A stretch of 64,000 nucleotides of DNA from Kitagawia praeruptora (lineage: Eukaryota > Streptophyta > Magnoliopsida > Apiales > Apiaceae): assembly GCA_037693485.1 (NCBI GenBank), contig CM075350.1, forward strand, positions 125,920,001-125,984,000. Direction: 5' to 3'. Below the pieces are notes generated by a model, which did not search any database, had not been told where the DNA came from, and was given only the letters and a program-made list of their open reading frames with translations. Made by a program: the position numbers and the translations under genes. This document shows positions 35,039 through 45,215 of this stretch, piece by piece. Within the stretch, counting starts at the first letter, position 1, and the number at the start of each line of letters is the position of its first letter.

Positions 35039-35531
35039 TATCAATCATTCGTAGTCCACATATTCTGTCAATTCATATTCATACTTCGCACATAATGTCA
35101 ATGCTACAGGAACCTGGTCAGTTCAGGTAACCTGCAAAATACAACACCATGCTACAGGAACCTGTTAGTCTAGGTAAGCTATTTCAAAAATTTCAAATTG
35201 ACATATGAAATATCAAATCATAGCATGTACAATTCTGTCTAAGTAGGAATACTACCCCCCAGTTCTTTTGGGTAATGATTGTTACGTAAAAGAACTATTA
35301 AGGAGCTATAGCTGCAAATAATGCACTCAAAATATTCAACGTAGAGCTATACATCGCTCAATACTTAAAAAAAAATCGTCTTGCAAGTAGAGAGGTTCAC
35401 ATTAAGTACCCCCCGAGTACATGCATAATTAAATACTGGAATCAAAATACTGGTCAGCTATAACTAATAAGCTGCCTTTATTCGTGGGCTGAAAGAGCCC
35501 TACTTTTCCTAAGAAAAAATTCATAAAAGAA
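35039..35531 (-). other. Spacer after gag-pol with two extra polypurine-like sites
   Basis: Untranslated region downstream of the gag-pol stop. Minus-strand polypurine-like sites occur at 35252-35263 (CTGGGGGGTAGT) and 35407-35418 (ACTCGGGGGGTA). No gene is seen. Confidence 0.6.
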
Positions 35532-38500
35532 TTACTGATAATACTTCTTGAGATGTTCTGCATTCCAAGCTCTCGGAATTAGGTTCCCATCCATATCCAT
35601 CAAGTGGTAGGTTCCTTCCCAAATTGCTGACTTTATCTGGTAAGGTCCCTCCCAATTTGCTCCAAAGGCTCCATGCGCCAGAACCCTGGTATTTGGCATG
35701 ACTTTCCTCAAAACTAGGTCTCCAACCTTAAAAGGTCTTGCCTTCACCTTTTTGTTGTAATACATTCGAACTCTCTGTTGATATGCTACTAACTTCACTT
35801 GCGAATCTGCTCTCAACTCTTCGACCATGTCCAAATACAGTCTATGATTGACCTCATTGCTTTCGGGATCAAAATACTTTCTTCTCAAGGAACCTGTTCC
35901 AACTTCCACAGGTACCATAGCTTCACAACCATAAGTTAGGGAAAAAGGAGACTCACCAGTTGTAGTTCTAGGCGTGGTGTTATACGACCACAAGACTCCA
36001 GGAAGCTCCTCTGGCCAGCTTCCTTTCTTATCTTCAAGCCTTGTCTTCAAAGTGTGCTTGATAATCTTATTCACTGCTTCAGTCTGTCCATTACTCTGCG
36101 GATAATATACTGCTGAAAATGCTTTTTGGATTCCAAACTGCTCACATAATCCTCTAAGCTCTCTACTATCGAACTGCTTCCCATTGTCAGAAATCAGTTT
36201 CTGTGGAATGCCAAACCTGCATACAATGGCTCGAAACACAAACTCAGTCAATTTTGACGCTGTAATCTTTGCAAGTGGTTCTGCTTCTGCCCACTTTGTA
36301 AAGTAATCGACTACAACCACTGCGTATTTCACTCCTCCTTTTCCTTTCGGGAGCTCTCCAATGAGATCTATTCCCCAAACAGCGAATGGCCAAGGGCTAA
36401 CAATCGGTTTGATAGGTGCTACCGGACGACTATCAAAATTGGCAAACCTCTGACAATTACTGCATGCCTGCACGAACTTTGTAGCATCTGCTTTGATGGT
36501 TGGCCAATAATATCCTTGTCGAAGGACTTTCATGGCTAAAGAATTACCTCCCGAATGATTTCCACATACTCCTTCATGAATCTCATCGAGGATATACTTG
36601 CATTGTTCTCCAGCTACACACTTGAGCAAAGGCTGATTGAATCCTCGTTTATACAGAACTCCATCATAAATTACATACCTGGCTGCATGATACCTCAGCT
36701 TCCTGATATCACTTTGATTGGGAGGTAGCTCCCCTTTGTCCAGGTAACGATGTATTGGGGTCATCCAGGAATCTTCAACTGGGAATTCAATGTCCATTAT
36801 CTCTTCCTTGAAAACACTAGGTTGCTCCTGGATTTGAAGTGGAATTACCCCCAATAACGTGGATTCTTTCTGTGACCCTAGCTTGGCTAATGCATCCGCT
36901 TTGGTATTCTTTCCTCGAGGTACTTGATCTAGCTTCACCTCTTTGAACCTTGCGATCAACTCCTGGGAGTACCTCAAATATAAGTCTGTTCTTGGCCCTC
37001 TCGCCTGAAAACCACCACGAATCTGCCAGACTACTAACATCGAATCACTAAACACCTTGATATTCTCTACTTTCATCTCCAAGGCTAACTTGAGACCTGC
37101 AATCAATGCCTCATATTCTGCATCATTGTTCGTGGCTTTAAAAGCAAAATGAATTGAGCTATAGAGTTGGTGCCCTTCTGGACTAATTAGTTCTATGCCT
37201 GCACCTGCTCCACTACTGTTAGCAGCCCCATCTACATATAGTATCCACCAAGGTGCACAGTTGTCATTGTCTGTTTGTTTTTCTACCACCTCTTTTGGCC
37301 CCTCCTGGCCAGTAACCTCTACATGAGGTGGAAACTCGATTAAGAAATCTGCTAAAGCTTGAGCTTTGATTGCTGTCTTTGGCTTGTATTCTATGTCGAA
37401 CTGACCTAGCTCCACAGCCCACTTTAACATTCTTCCAGAAGTTTCTGGCCTATGCATCACTTGCTTAAGTGGATATGAGGTTCTTACCTCAATCTTGTGA
37501 GCTTGGAAATAAGGTCGCAGCTTCCTGGAAGCCAGAATCAATGCGAAAACTAGCTTCTCCATTCCTGTGTACCTTGTTTCTGCATCAAGTAATCTTTTAC
37601 TGACATAGTAGACTGGGCTCTGCTGTCCATTCTCTTCTCGAACCAGAACTGCACTAATGGAATACTCTGACACAGCCAAATAAAGTATCAATGTTTCTCC
37701 ATCCACAGGTTTGGCTAACAGTGGGGGACTCCCCAAATGCTCCTTTAACTTTCCAAACGCTATCTCACATTCTGCAGTCCACTCAAATTTGCTTCCTTTC
37801 TTTATAGCTTTAAAGAACTCCTGACACTTATCTGTGGACTTCGAAATGAATCTATTCAAAGCTGCAACTCTTCCTGTAAGAGACTGAACCTCTCTCACAG
37901 TTCTCGGTGTCCTCATATCAATCAATGCTTTAATCTTGGCTGGGTTGGCTTCGATACCCCTGTGGTTTACCATGAAACCCAGAAACTTTCCTGATTCTAC
38001 CCCAAACACGCATTTTTTAGGGTTCAGCTTCATTCTGTACTTCCGCAAGATTCCAAACATTTCTTCTAAGTGCTTTACATGGTCAACAGCTTCCTTAGAT
38101 TTAACTAGCATATCATCCACATATACTTCCATAGTATGGCCAATTTGGTCTTTAAACATCATATTCACTAATCGTTGGTATGTGGCTCCAGCATTAATCA
38201 ATCCAAATGGCATGCATACATAGCAATAAAGACCTCTATCCGTAATAAAAGAAGTATGCTCTTGGTCAGGTTCATACATAGGGATTTGATTGTAACCTGA
38301 ATATGCATCCATGAAGCTGAGGAGGGCATGTCCAGCTGTTGCATCCACTAACTGATCAATCCGTGGCAGTGGGAAGCTGTCCTTCGGGCATGCTTTGTTG
38401 AGATCTGTGAAGTCTACACAGGTTCTCCATTCCCCATTAGGTTTCTTTACCAAAATAGGGTTTGCCAACCATACTGGGTAGAAAGATTCTTTAACTAATC

Positions 38501-41500
38501 CTGCATCCAATAACCTGTCCACCTCTTCTTTCAATGCTTGAGCCCTTTCTCCACTAACTGGTCTTCGCTTCTGCCTCACTCCTTTCTTTTCTGGATCAAT
38601 ATTCAACTTATGACACATGACCCTTGGATCTATCCCTTCCATATCTGCATGACACCATGCAAACACATCCAGGTTCTTGCCCAAAAAGGTAATGAGAGAT
38701 TCCTTTAAGGCTGGATCGAGTTGAGCTCCAATCTTCAACACCTTTGTACCATCTTTGTCATTGATTTTCACATCCAGAGTTTCACCAGCTGGTCCAGCCT
38801 TAACCATGGTTTCTGGCATTCGAGGGTCTAAGTCTACCTCCATCTCTGTGGTTGAGTCCTCTTGAGGTTCCTGGACGGTAGACGGTTCCTGCACTTCGTG
38901 CATGACATTCCTTCTCTTTGATGCTGGCTGACTGTCTTCATTGCTTCCATTATGTTTCAGTTTTCGGGATTTTTCTTCATCCAATCCTTCTACCATACAC
39001 ACGTCACCATCCTTGTCCGTAGGGGGTGCACTTTCTATCAGTAAGTACGGGGTATCTGGTCCCCGAAAAACTGGAATCTCAGCATGAGGTTCCTCTTCTA
39101 TGATCTCTTCAATTCTTATAGCTCTACAGGATGCTGACACAAAACCTTCCAAAGGCGAACCGCGCAGGTCGACCGTTATTTTGTCTGGGTTTTTTCCTGG
39201 AAAATTGTCAGGAACCTCGTCCATAGGTTCAGGCAATTTAGCAGCTCTAGCAGCATGTTGCAAAGCTTTGGTGTAACACTCTCTAGACTCATACTGACAT
39301 CCTCGAACTATACCAACCCCATTTGGTGTCGGGAACTTCATAGTGAGGTGGTAAATGGAGGTTATTACCCTCATCTCCTTCAAAATGGGTCTTCCCAAAA
39401 TAGCATTGTAATTCATATTCTCTTCTATAACGATGAATTCTGCCAACTGCGTAATGCAAAATGGTTTATCACCTAAAGTTACTGGCAAACGAATCTTACC
39501 TTTGATAGGAACCTGATTATTAGTGAATCCGTACAAGGTATCGTTTGTTGGAGTTAAATCTTTATCCAGAAAATGCATCTTCTTGAAAGCTGAGTAAGGT
39601 AGCAAGTTTACAGAGCTTCCATTATCAACTAGCACTCGATGAACCTCATAAGACCCAATTCCTGCCTCAACAACCAAAGCATCAGTATGGGGATGATGTA
39701 CCCAGGAAGCATCTTCTTCAGTGAAAGTAATATCTGCATCCTCTCCTTCAAACAACTTTGGTGACCTCTGTGACAGATTGTAAATACTGGTTAAAGGACG
39801 TTCTTTAGCCTCACGGGTATACCTCTCCATGGCATTCCTGCTGCTTCCTCCAATGTGGGGACCTCCTATAATTGTGCGTATGCACCCAGCCTTAGGTGGT
39901 CCTTCCATCACGACAGGTTCCTGTGTCTGTGTCTTCTGAGTCTTCTCATCTCTATACTTTTTTCCTTCCTGAGCCACCCACTCACTCAATTGCCCTTGTC
40001 TGATTAGAGTTTCAATTAGATCTCTGAGGTGACGACAATCTGCAGTATTATGCCCATTATTATCATGGAAGTCACAGTATGGGCGTTCATTCTTATTCCC
40101 TGGGGGACCGGTTCTGAAAGGCTTCTTAAACCATGAGGACTTCTCATTCACTGCGTAAATGTGATCAATCGGAGCTACCAAAGGGGTGAAAGTTTCATAG
40201 ACAGGTCTCTCATGTTTATTGTTGTTATAGGAAGCTGGTGGCGGTACCTGACTCATGACAGGTTTAGTTGGATTCACAGCTTCAGGCTTCACCTGGGACG
40301 TGCGACTAACCACCTTTTTGTTGTCACGACCATTGGGGCTTCTTTGTCTCGACCTCTTGCTTCCACTTTGCCTTACAAAATTTGGATCCTTCCTTAGTTC
40401 ATCTAGAGACTCTTCCACCAGACGAAAGGGTTCTACCTGGGCATAAAAATCTGCCAACGTCTCTGGTTCTTTTCCCTGCAGTGCTTTCCAAAAATCTGAG
40501 CCTCCTTTGACTCCAGCAATTAAGAAATTCTTTATTGTTTCCTCAGATGCTTTCCTAACTTTAGGAACCTCCGCATTAAACCTCTTGAAATATTCTGTCA
40601 ACGTTTCACTAGGTCTTTGTTTGATATTGGCTAAGGTATTGGTTGGTGGTGCGAATGCAACAGATGCTCTAAACTGAGTGACAAAGAGCTTCCCCATACT
40701 TGCCCAAGAACCAATCGAATCTGCAGGTAACCTTTTGAACCATTGATGGGCTCCGCCCTGTAGAGTTGCAGCCAGTAACCTGCACCTGGTGGCTTCCTTC
40801 ACTTGATAAACATCCATCTCTGTGTCAAAACGACTAAGGTACTCAATGGGGTCAGTAGTCCCATCGAATTTCAACTCACTCGAAGGCCTATAAGACCTAG
40901 GCAGAGTCGACTTTCGAACCTTCTTGGTGAAAGGAGAAGCTGTTATAGGGTTCACAGCAAGATTCTTTTCATCCTTGAGTTGAGCCAAAATTTTCTTGAC
41001 ATCTTCTGCTGTCACCTCCCCAGTAGCTTCCGCCTTTGTCTTCTTACTCGTTCCTTCTTCCTCTTGCGACTCTGCAGTGCTTGATTCTTCAGTATCTTCA
41101 TCTGAATCCGTGTTTTCTTCTTCAATTATCTCGATAGATGGGTCTTTATCTTTCTTCTTTTTCTGTGAGGAACCTCCAGTCTTGGTTTTCTTCTTTCCCT
41201 TGGATCCTGTACGGCCCTTGCTAACAGTTTTACTCTTCTCAGGATTCTCTAGTTCTTCATCACCATTATTTTGCTTCGGTTCTCCACCATCGTCTGGAAC
41301 CTCTTCTCCATTCTCAGATCCTTCAAAATTCAACTGTTTCGGAGTAACCTTCGACTTCTTACCTTTCTTTGCCTTCTTTTTCTTCTTTTTGCTTGAAGCC
41401 TGCTCCAAAGTCGACAAACGTTCTCCCACAGTCTTTAAGATTTCCATCATGGCTGCTTTAGTAACCTTCGGTGCTCTGGGAGGAGATGTGTTCCCCTCAT

Positions 41501-41549
41501 GAATCTGTCGTTCAGAACGGGTTGCTTCGCTATCCGAGTTGCCTGACAT
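35532..41549 (-). CDS. Gag-Pol polyprotein of the Tat/Retand gypsy element
   Basis: One frame of 2005 residues from ATG at 41549; an upstream in-frame GTG exists, but the ATG is the better start. After a lysine- and acid-rich N-terminus come the retrotransposon Gag domain (about 225-385) and a Cys/His knuckle CDFHDNNGHNTADC (about 492-505). The aspartic protease follows (VDNGSSVNLLP, about 641-651). Reverse transcriptase covers about 1010-1190, with FMDAYSGYNQ and the YVDD catalytic motif near 1143. The first RNase H is about 1255-1390; its usual catalytic Asp motif is changed to LAVSEYS. The second, archaeal-type RNase H (about 1435-1560) keeps YVDGA, EYEAL, SDSM and DALAKLG. Integrase has the HHCC zinc finger (about 1658-1699) and the D,D,E core (GIDLIG, SDNGKQF, NGQTEAVNK), then the GANWEGPY tail. 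No stop or frameshift is seen, so the protein is probably active. Confidence 0.96.
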   Translation of the reverse strand: MSGNSDSEATRSERQIHEGNTSPPRAPKVTKAAMMEILKTVGERLSTLEQASSKKKKKKAKKGKKSKVTPKQLNFEGSENGEEVPDDGGEPKQNNGDEELENPEKSKTVSKGRTGSKGKKKTKTGGSSQKKKKDKDPSIEIIEEENTDSDEDTEESSTAESQEEEGTSKKTKAEATGEVTAEDVKKILAQLKDEKNLAVNPITASPFTKKVRKSTLPRSYRPSSELKFDGTTDPIEYLSRFDTEMDVYQVKEATRCRLLAATLQGGAHQWFKRLPADSIGSWASMGKLFVTQFRASVAFAPPTNTLANIKQRPSETLTEYFKRFNAEVPKVRKASEETIKNFLIAGVKGGSDFWKALQGKEPETLADFYAQVEPFRLVEESLDELRKDPNFVRQSGSKRSRQRSPNGRDNKKVVSRTSQVKPEAVNPTKPVMSQVPPPASYNNNKHERPVYETFTPLVAPIDHIYAVNEKSSWFKKPFRTGPPGNKNERPYCDFHDNNGHNTADCRHLRDLIETLIRQGQLSEWVAQEGKKYRDEKTQKTQTQEPVVMEGPPKAGCIRTIIGGPHIGGSSRNAMERYTREAKERPLTSIYNLSQRSPKLFEGEDADITFTEEDASWVHHPHTDALVVEAGIGSYEVHRVLVDNGSSVNLLPYSAFKKMHFLDKDLTPTNDTLYGFTNNQVPIKGKIRLPVTLGDKPFCITQLAEFIVIEENMNYNAILGRPILKEMRVITSIYHLTMKFPTPNGVGIVRGCQYESRECYTKALQHAARAAKLPEPMDEVPDNFPGKNPDKITVDLRGSPLEGFVSASCRAIRIEEIIEEEPHAEIPVFRGPDTPYLLIESAPPTDKDGDVCMVEGLDEEKSRKLKHNGSNEDSQPASKRRNVMHEVQEPSTVQEPQEDSTTEMEVDLDPRMPETMVKAGPAGETLDVKINDKDGTKVLKIGAQLDPALKESLITFLGKNLDVFAWCHADMEGIDPRVMCHKLNIDPEKKGVRQKRRPVSGERAQALKEEVDRLLDAGLVKESFYPVWLANPILVKKPNGEWRTCVDFTDLNKACPKDSFPLPRIDQLVDATAGHALLSFMDAYSGYNQIPMYEPDQEHTSFITDRGLYCYVCMPFGLINAGATYQRLVNMMFKDQIGHTMEVYVDDMLVKSKEAVDHVKHLEEMFGILRKYRMKLNPKKCVFGVESGKFLGFMVNHRGIEANPAKIKALIDMRTPRTVREVQSLTGRVAALNRFISKSTDKCQEFFKAIKKGSKFEWTAECEIAFGKLKEHLGSPPLLAKPVDGETLILYLAVSEYSISAVLVREENGQQSPVYYVSKRLLDAETRYTGMEKLVFALILASRKLRPYFQAHKIEVRTSYPLKQVMHRPETSGRMLKWAVELGQFDIEYKPKTAIKAQALADFLIEFPPHVEVTGQEGPKEVVEKQTDNDNCAPWWILYVDGAANSSGAGAGIELISPEGHQLYSSIHFAFKATNNDAEYEALIAGLKLALEMKVENIKVFSDSMLVVWQIRGGFQARGPRTDLYLRYSQELIARFKEVKLDQVPRGKNTKADALAKLGSQKESTLLGVIPLQIQEQPSVFKEEIMDIEFPVEDSWMTPIHRYLDKGELPPNQSDIRKLRYHAARYVIYDGVLYKRGFNQPLLKCVAGEQCKYILDEIHEGVCGNHSGGNSLAMKVLRQGYYWPTIKADATKFVQACSNCQRFANFDSRPVAPIKPIVSPWPFAVWGIDLIGELPKGKGGVKYAVVVVDYFTKWAEAEPLAKITASKLTEFVFRAIVCRFGIPQKLISDNGKQFDSRELRGLCEQFGIQKAFSAVYYPQSNGQTEAVNKIIKHTLKTRLEDKKGSWPEELPGVLWSYNTTPRTTTGESPFSLTYGCEAMVPVEVGTGSLRRKYFDPESNEVNHRLYLDMVEELRADSQVKLVAYQQRVRMYYNKKVKARPFKVGDLVLRKVMPNTRVLAHGAFGANWEGPYQIKSAIWEGTYHLMDMDGNLIPRAWNAEHLKKYYQ

Positions 41550-41577
41550 CTTTTCCACTCTTAAGATATTAACTATC

Positions 41578-41595
41578 CCCCTCCTTCTAGCGCCA
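41578..41595 (-). other. Primer-binding site of the intact gypsy element
   Basis: TGGCGCTAGAAGGAGGGG on the minus strand, one base inside the LTR. It begins with TGG as expected for pairing to a tRNA CCA end. I cannot name the tRNA with certainty. Confidence 0.85.
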
Positions 41596-41596
41596 A

Positions 41597-42463
41597 TGTT
41601 GATGAGTGGATTTTGTAATCAACTTATATGAGGTCTATAGGTAGTTGTATAGGCTAGCGATCAACTGTTCTTCGAACTAGGTTTGGGTTGTGTTTGTGGG
41701 GGTTGAGCTGAGCTCGAGGGTATCTCCAATAATCTCAGGTGCCTTTAGAGAAAATTAGAGAACTTAATGCATCGTACCCTGAGGTGCCTACGTACCCTTG
41801 TATTTATAGGGATCAAGCTCACGTAGTTCTAATATGATTCTGTCTCTTATTGGAATAGCTGTATTCGGTCATCTAGTTCGTGTTGGACTCAGGTTCCTTT
41901 AGAGCCTTTCACGAACTAGTTTGGCTAAGTAGAGTAGAACTCGAGTTCGTACCCCACTTATGATTCTCTCATTGGTTAGAGTTATTCTAGGATCATCTGC
42001 GCCCTAGAATTATACTCAGATACCAATTCGTTTATCTGTTCTAGATGACTTCTAGAACTTTCTGTTGGCAACTCGTAGGAACCTGGTGCTCAGGAACCTA
42101 CATTTCAGGAGCCTGTTTCTCAGGGACCTCCTTATTTCGGGACATATCACTTAGGGACCTCCCTTTTGGTGTTAGTACCTGCACAAGTAACAAACTAGTT
42201 AGACTGGATAACTCTTTATATGCTTTTATCATCTCTATGGCTGTTGTTATGCTAATTCGAACTCCTCGGCTGGGAGGAACCTGGTCTTCGAGTGCTCAAC
42301 TCAGCTTCCTGACCATTGGGAACCTCCTAATACTCATACTTCCTTATTCATTTCTTCTATTTGATCTTCATAACTCGTACTGGATCATTCTTCTAGCTTG
42401 TATGGATCGGACCCTATTGATTAATGGGCTTAAATCTAGTCCATGGAGATTTTGGGCACAACA
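41597..42463 (-). repeat. 5' LTR of the intact gypsy element
   Basis: 867-bp LTR, offset 11755 bp from the other copy, with no difference found on reading. Its minus-strand TATA box CTATAAATAC at about 41800-41809 would be the element's promoter. Confidence 0.95.
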
Positions 42464-43028
42464 CTTCTTTCATGGGAAATTTTGCCCATTCTTTCATGAT
42501 GATGCCATGGTACCCCTAGGCGGGATCCCAGGTGGAAGCCCCCTTGGCACCCTGATTGCATTCGTCCTCGAAAGCCTTTTTGAGCCCCCATCTGAGATAT
42601 CTTCATATTACTTCTTTCAAGGGAAATTTCACCAATTCTTTGCGGTTTCCGGCCAACAATCAGGCCATCCAATCCCGTATTTGGCTCATTTTGTGCACCA
42701 AGAATGCCACTATTGATCATCTCATATTTTAAGGGAATTTCATGTCCCTGCATATCATCTCAAAAAATATCTCCAGGCCCTTCTTTATGCGAGTTTTATC
42801 TCGGAATCATTTCTTGTTCATCTCGTTTTGCAATGGACTAAGCTCCATTTCGTACTTTTTCTTCAATTCAGAAGTTCTTTCAAGGGAGTCCAATTTTTCT
42901 CTCATTCGTTTGATGCACTGGTACATGTCTTTGATGGTAATAATCTGTTCTTTATCACCGTTTTCTTTATTGACACCGTTAGACGGCGTTTCATCATTGC
43001 CGGAGCGGTCAAACATCTTTTCCTCCAA
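42464..43028 (-). pseudogene. Remnant Gag start of the outer gypsy element
   Basis: Minus-strand frame 43028-42807 encodes 73 residues (start MEEKMFDRSGNDETPSNGVN) with a helical charged segment. After a stop, a second frame (42753-42436) covers the 147-bp tandem repeat, and its last 28 bp run into the inserted gypsy LTR. The location just after the PBS fits the start of Gag, but no Gag core domain is seen and all Pol domains are missing, so it is a non-coding or vestigial leader. Confidence 0.5.
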
Positions 43029-43043
43029 AAGACGATAATAAAG

Positions 43044-43061
43044 CCCCTCCTTCTAGCGCCA
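43044..43061 (-). other. Primer-binding site of the outer gypsy element
   Basis: TGGCGCTAGAAGGAGGGG on the minus strand, two bases inside the LTR. It is identical over 18 bases to the PBS of the inner gypsy element. Confidence 0.87.
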
Positions 43062-43063
43062 AT

Positions 43064-44449
43064 TGTTGTGGGAGGATTTTAGCACAACTACGTGGAGGCC
43101 GTTGCTGGAATAGCGTCGTAAAATATGGAATCTCTCAACTGCCCGGAAAGGCTCGCAATCGGAGATTTGAGGCTAGCCGCCCAGGAAGGCACACGGCTAG
43201 GGGTTACCGAAGAACACGGGAAGGTGTTTTTGTGATGATTGGGACTGAATCTACGGGATAGAGTTCAAGGACCATCTGTTGGCCAGCCAAGAACCCTAAT
43301 TTGACTGTGTCACACAAGAGTGCACGTGCTCTAGCTACTCAAGGAGTGTAAAGTGTCGAAGAAGATCCCGTAAACTGCCTACATACCACTATTTATAGTG
43401 GATCAAGCCCCGATGTAGTTCTTGATTGATAAGTTTGATCGTTTGTGATGATTTATCCTCTCTCCAGTGGGATAATGACTGTTGTTGCTGATATAAATCA
43501 TGTATCAACTGATTGTGATGTAGTTATCAGGTTTCCAAGCCTTATCAGGACTGTTGGAAGCCTATCCACTGATGTTTATCTCATGAATGAAGGATTTATC
43601 ATGTATATATGATGTATATCCTCGAATAACTGAATAATTATCCGTTTAGAGGTGTATTTCAGCTGTAGAGACGTGCTCCTAAAAAGTAGGAAGTGTGCCT
43701 TATCTGAATTGGCAGCCTAATCAGGCTTCCGGCGGAAGCTGGGGGTACCGCCCGGTATCCTGACTCCGATACCCCCCCCGGTAACCTGAATCCGATAGCC
43801 CAAGTATGAAAGCCATACTGGAAGCCTTATCTGATGGTTGTCCTAGTCTGAATATGTGTTTCTGCCAGGCTTCCGGGAAAGCTGGGGGTACCACCCGGTA
43901 GCCCCTCCGGTAACCCAGTTACGGAAGCTATGCTGGAAGCCCTCTCTAATGGTTGTCATTGGCTATGGATGAGACTATCCCCGGGACCATAAGCCTTATA
44001 TTCTTTCAATGTTCATCGCAAGGTAGCCCCTCTGGGGGTACCGCCCGGTAACCCAAACTATGGCAGCCCCTTTGGTAAGCCGGTTATGGAGGCTATTCTG
44101 GTAAGCCATGTCTGGTAGCTGTACTGGAAGCTATGTTATGATGTCTATGGGTTGTGGATCATCCATGGGAGGCCATTCCCAGGACCCTTATCATCATATC
44201 TAGCTGCTACCCATCTCATGGCAGCCCCTATGGTTTGTCATAGGCTCTTGGAAGCCTGTTATCCGGGAGCCATGCCATTCGGGAGCCCTTCTACCCGGGA
44301 GCCCTATTATCTTGGGAGCCCTATTATCAGTTTTCATTGGTTACCACGGGTACCCTGGAAGCCCTCTAAAACATCCTCTTTCCTTGTGGATTGGACCCAA
44401 AACTCATCATGGGCCTAAATCTGATCCATGCAAGATTTTGGTCACAACA
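43064..44449 (-). repeat. 5' LTR of the outer gypsy element
   Basis: 1386-bp LTR, one base longer than its partner, with scattered differences (for example GCGTCG for GCGCCG near 43115, and TATCC for TAGCC near 43757). Confidence 0.92.
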
Positions 44450-44632
44450 GTACCCTCCTACAATTGCCTTTTACAAATGGTACCCAAAATATAACGTTTG
44501 ACTAACGGAAGTTAACGGTAGGGGTACTACACAGAATGACATAATAGTATAATGGTACCATTTGGAAGCCAAAACTATTTTGTGTACCATTTAGAAAAGC
44601 CAATTTTAAGAGGGTACCATTAAGAATTTCCC

Positions 44633-45215
44633 TTATTTATAAACTATTTTAGGTTCTGCTTTTTAATCGGAAGGAGATAAGTGATGAGAGAGTAAAGTAT
44701 TTGAGAATGCTAGAGTCTTCAAAAATATTTCCAAAATCATTTCCAAATAATGAATTATCACTATATTATTGATTGTTCCTTACATTAATGAGATGGGTAC
44801 ATTATGTATACATATGAATACATAAATAAAAATAAGTCATGCGTTATTCTAGAACAAATTCGAGATTCATTTCGGAATAATTTTAAAATAAAAATAAATT
44901 TAATGAGAAAACTGGGCTTGAGAACAACCTCAGGGATCTCCCCTGAGGTTATAAGAATATTGCTTATAAAATAAGGGGCCCCGCAGGGGCAGTTTTGTAA
45001 ATCTAAATTTTTTATCAGTAATTTACACAAATGCCCTTAAAATTTGTATTGATTTGTTCTATCCTCAGAACCCTGAGATCATCCTCAAGCACATGAAACC
45101 CAAATTTAATTTACAATAATTTCCCCCCATTTACATTGGGAACACAAAAAAGATATGATTCACATAGTTCCTCCCATATTTAAAACTCGGACTAAGGAAA
45201 TTTATGAGTAAGACG
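44633..45215. other. AT-rich spacer, no gene seen
   Basis: Low-complexity intergenic DNA. A small GC-rich inverted repeat (GGGGCCCCGCAGGGGC) near 44980 and a CCTCAGGGATCTCCCCTGAGG-type hairpin near 44930 hint at an old MITE, but I cannot bound it. Confidence 0.4.

Larger units (their letters stand above)
29842..42463 (-). mobile_element. Intact Ty3/gypsy retrotransposon, Tat/Retand type
   Basis: LTRs of 867 bp at 29842-30708 and 41597-42463 look identical by eye. The duplication CTTCT lies at 29837-29841 and 42464-42468. On the minus strand the order is LTR, PBS, one uninterrupted gag-pol frame, tandem repeats, an antisense gene and LTR. Domain order protease, RT, RNase H, second archaeal-type RNase H, integrase identifies the Tat lineage of Ty3/gypsy. 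Everything needed for autonomous movement appears present, and identical LTRs argue for very recent insertion. It sits inside the outer gypsy element, whose ends it resembles. Confidence 0.95.
5635..44449 (-). mobile_element. Non-autonomous Ty3/gypsy (Tat-like) LTR retrotransposon, host of two insertions
   Basis: LTRs of about 1385 bp lie at 5635-7019 and 43064-44449, both starting TGTTGTGGGAGG and ending GGTCACAACA. The 5-bp duplication GTACC flanks the element (5630-5634 and 44450-44454). PBS and purine tract positions place it on the minus strand, so its 5' end is the right-hand LTR. Without the two younger insertions its interior is about 10 kb. It holds only a short Gag-like start and a long repeat-filled 3' region, with no protease, RT, RNase H or integrase. 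Roughly a dozen differences separate the LTRs by eye, so it is young but older than its two passengers. Its PBS, purine tract and LTR ends closely match the intact element at 29842-42463, which may mobilise it. Confidence 0.88.
5074..44632. mobile_element. Foldback / Mutator-like MITE interrupted by the nested LTR elements
   Basis: The left end GGGAAATTCTTAATGGTACC is mirrored at 44613-44632 as GGTACCATTAAGAATTTCCC. The left inverted repeat covers 5074-5317. The right one is split by the LTR insertion into 5571-5634 and 44455-44632; its outer part mirrors 5090-5270 and its inner part mirrors 5277-5317 (TTATCCTATTATTCTAAAAA against its complement). About 250 bp of non-coding loop lies between the arms (5318-5570). 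Flanks TTATTTGTA (5065-5073) and TTATTTATA (44633-44641) form a 9-bp target duplication with one mismatch, typical of Mutator-like elements. Original length was about 740 bp with no transposase. The arms are unusually rich in the palindrome GGTACC. Confidence 0.82.

Noticed and set aside
34733..35130. Three overlapping repeat-protein frames
   Set aside because: A 31-bp tandem repeat keeps every frame open; not genes.
40996..41502. 168-codon plus-strand frame rich in Ser and Phe
   Set aside because: It is the complement of the Lys- and Glu-rich N-terminus of Gag-Pol on the minus strand.
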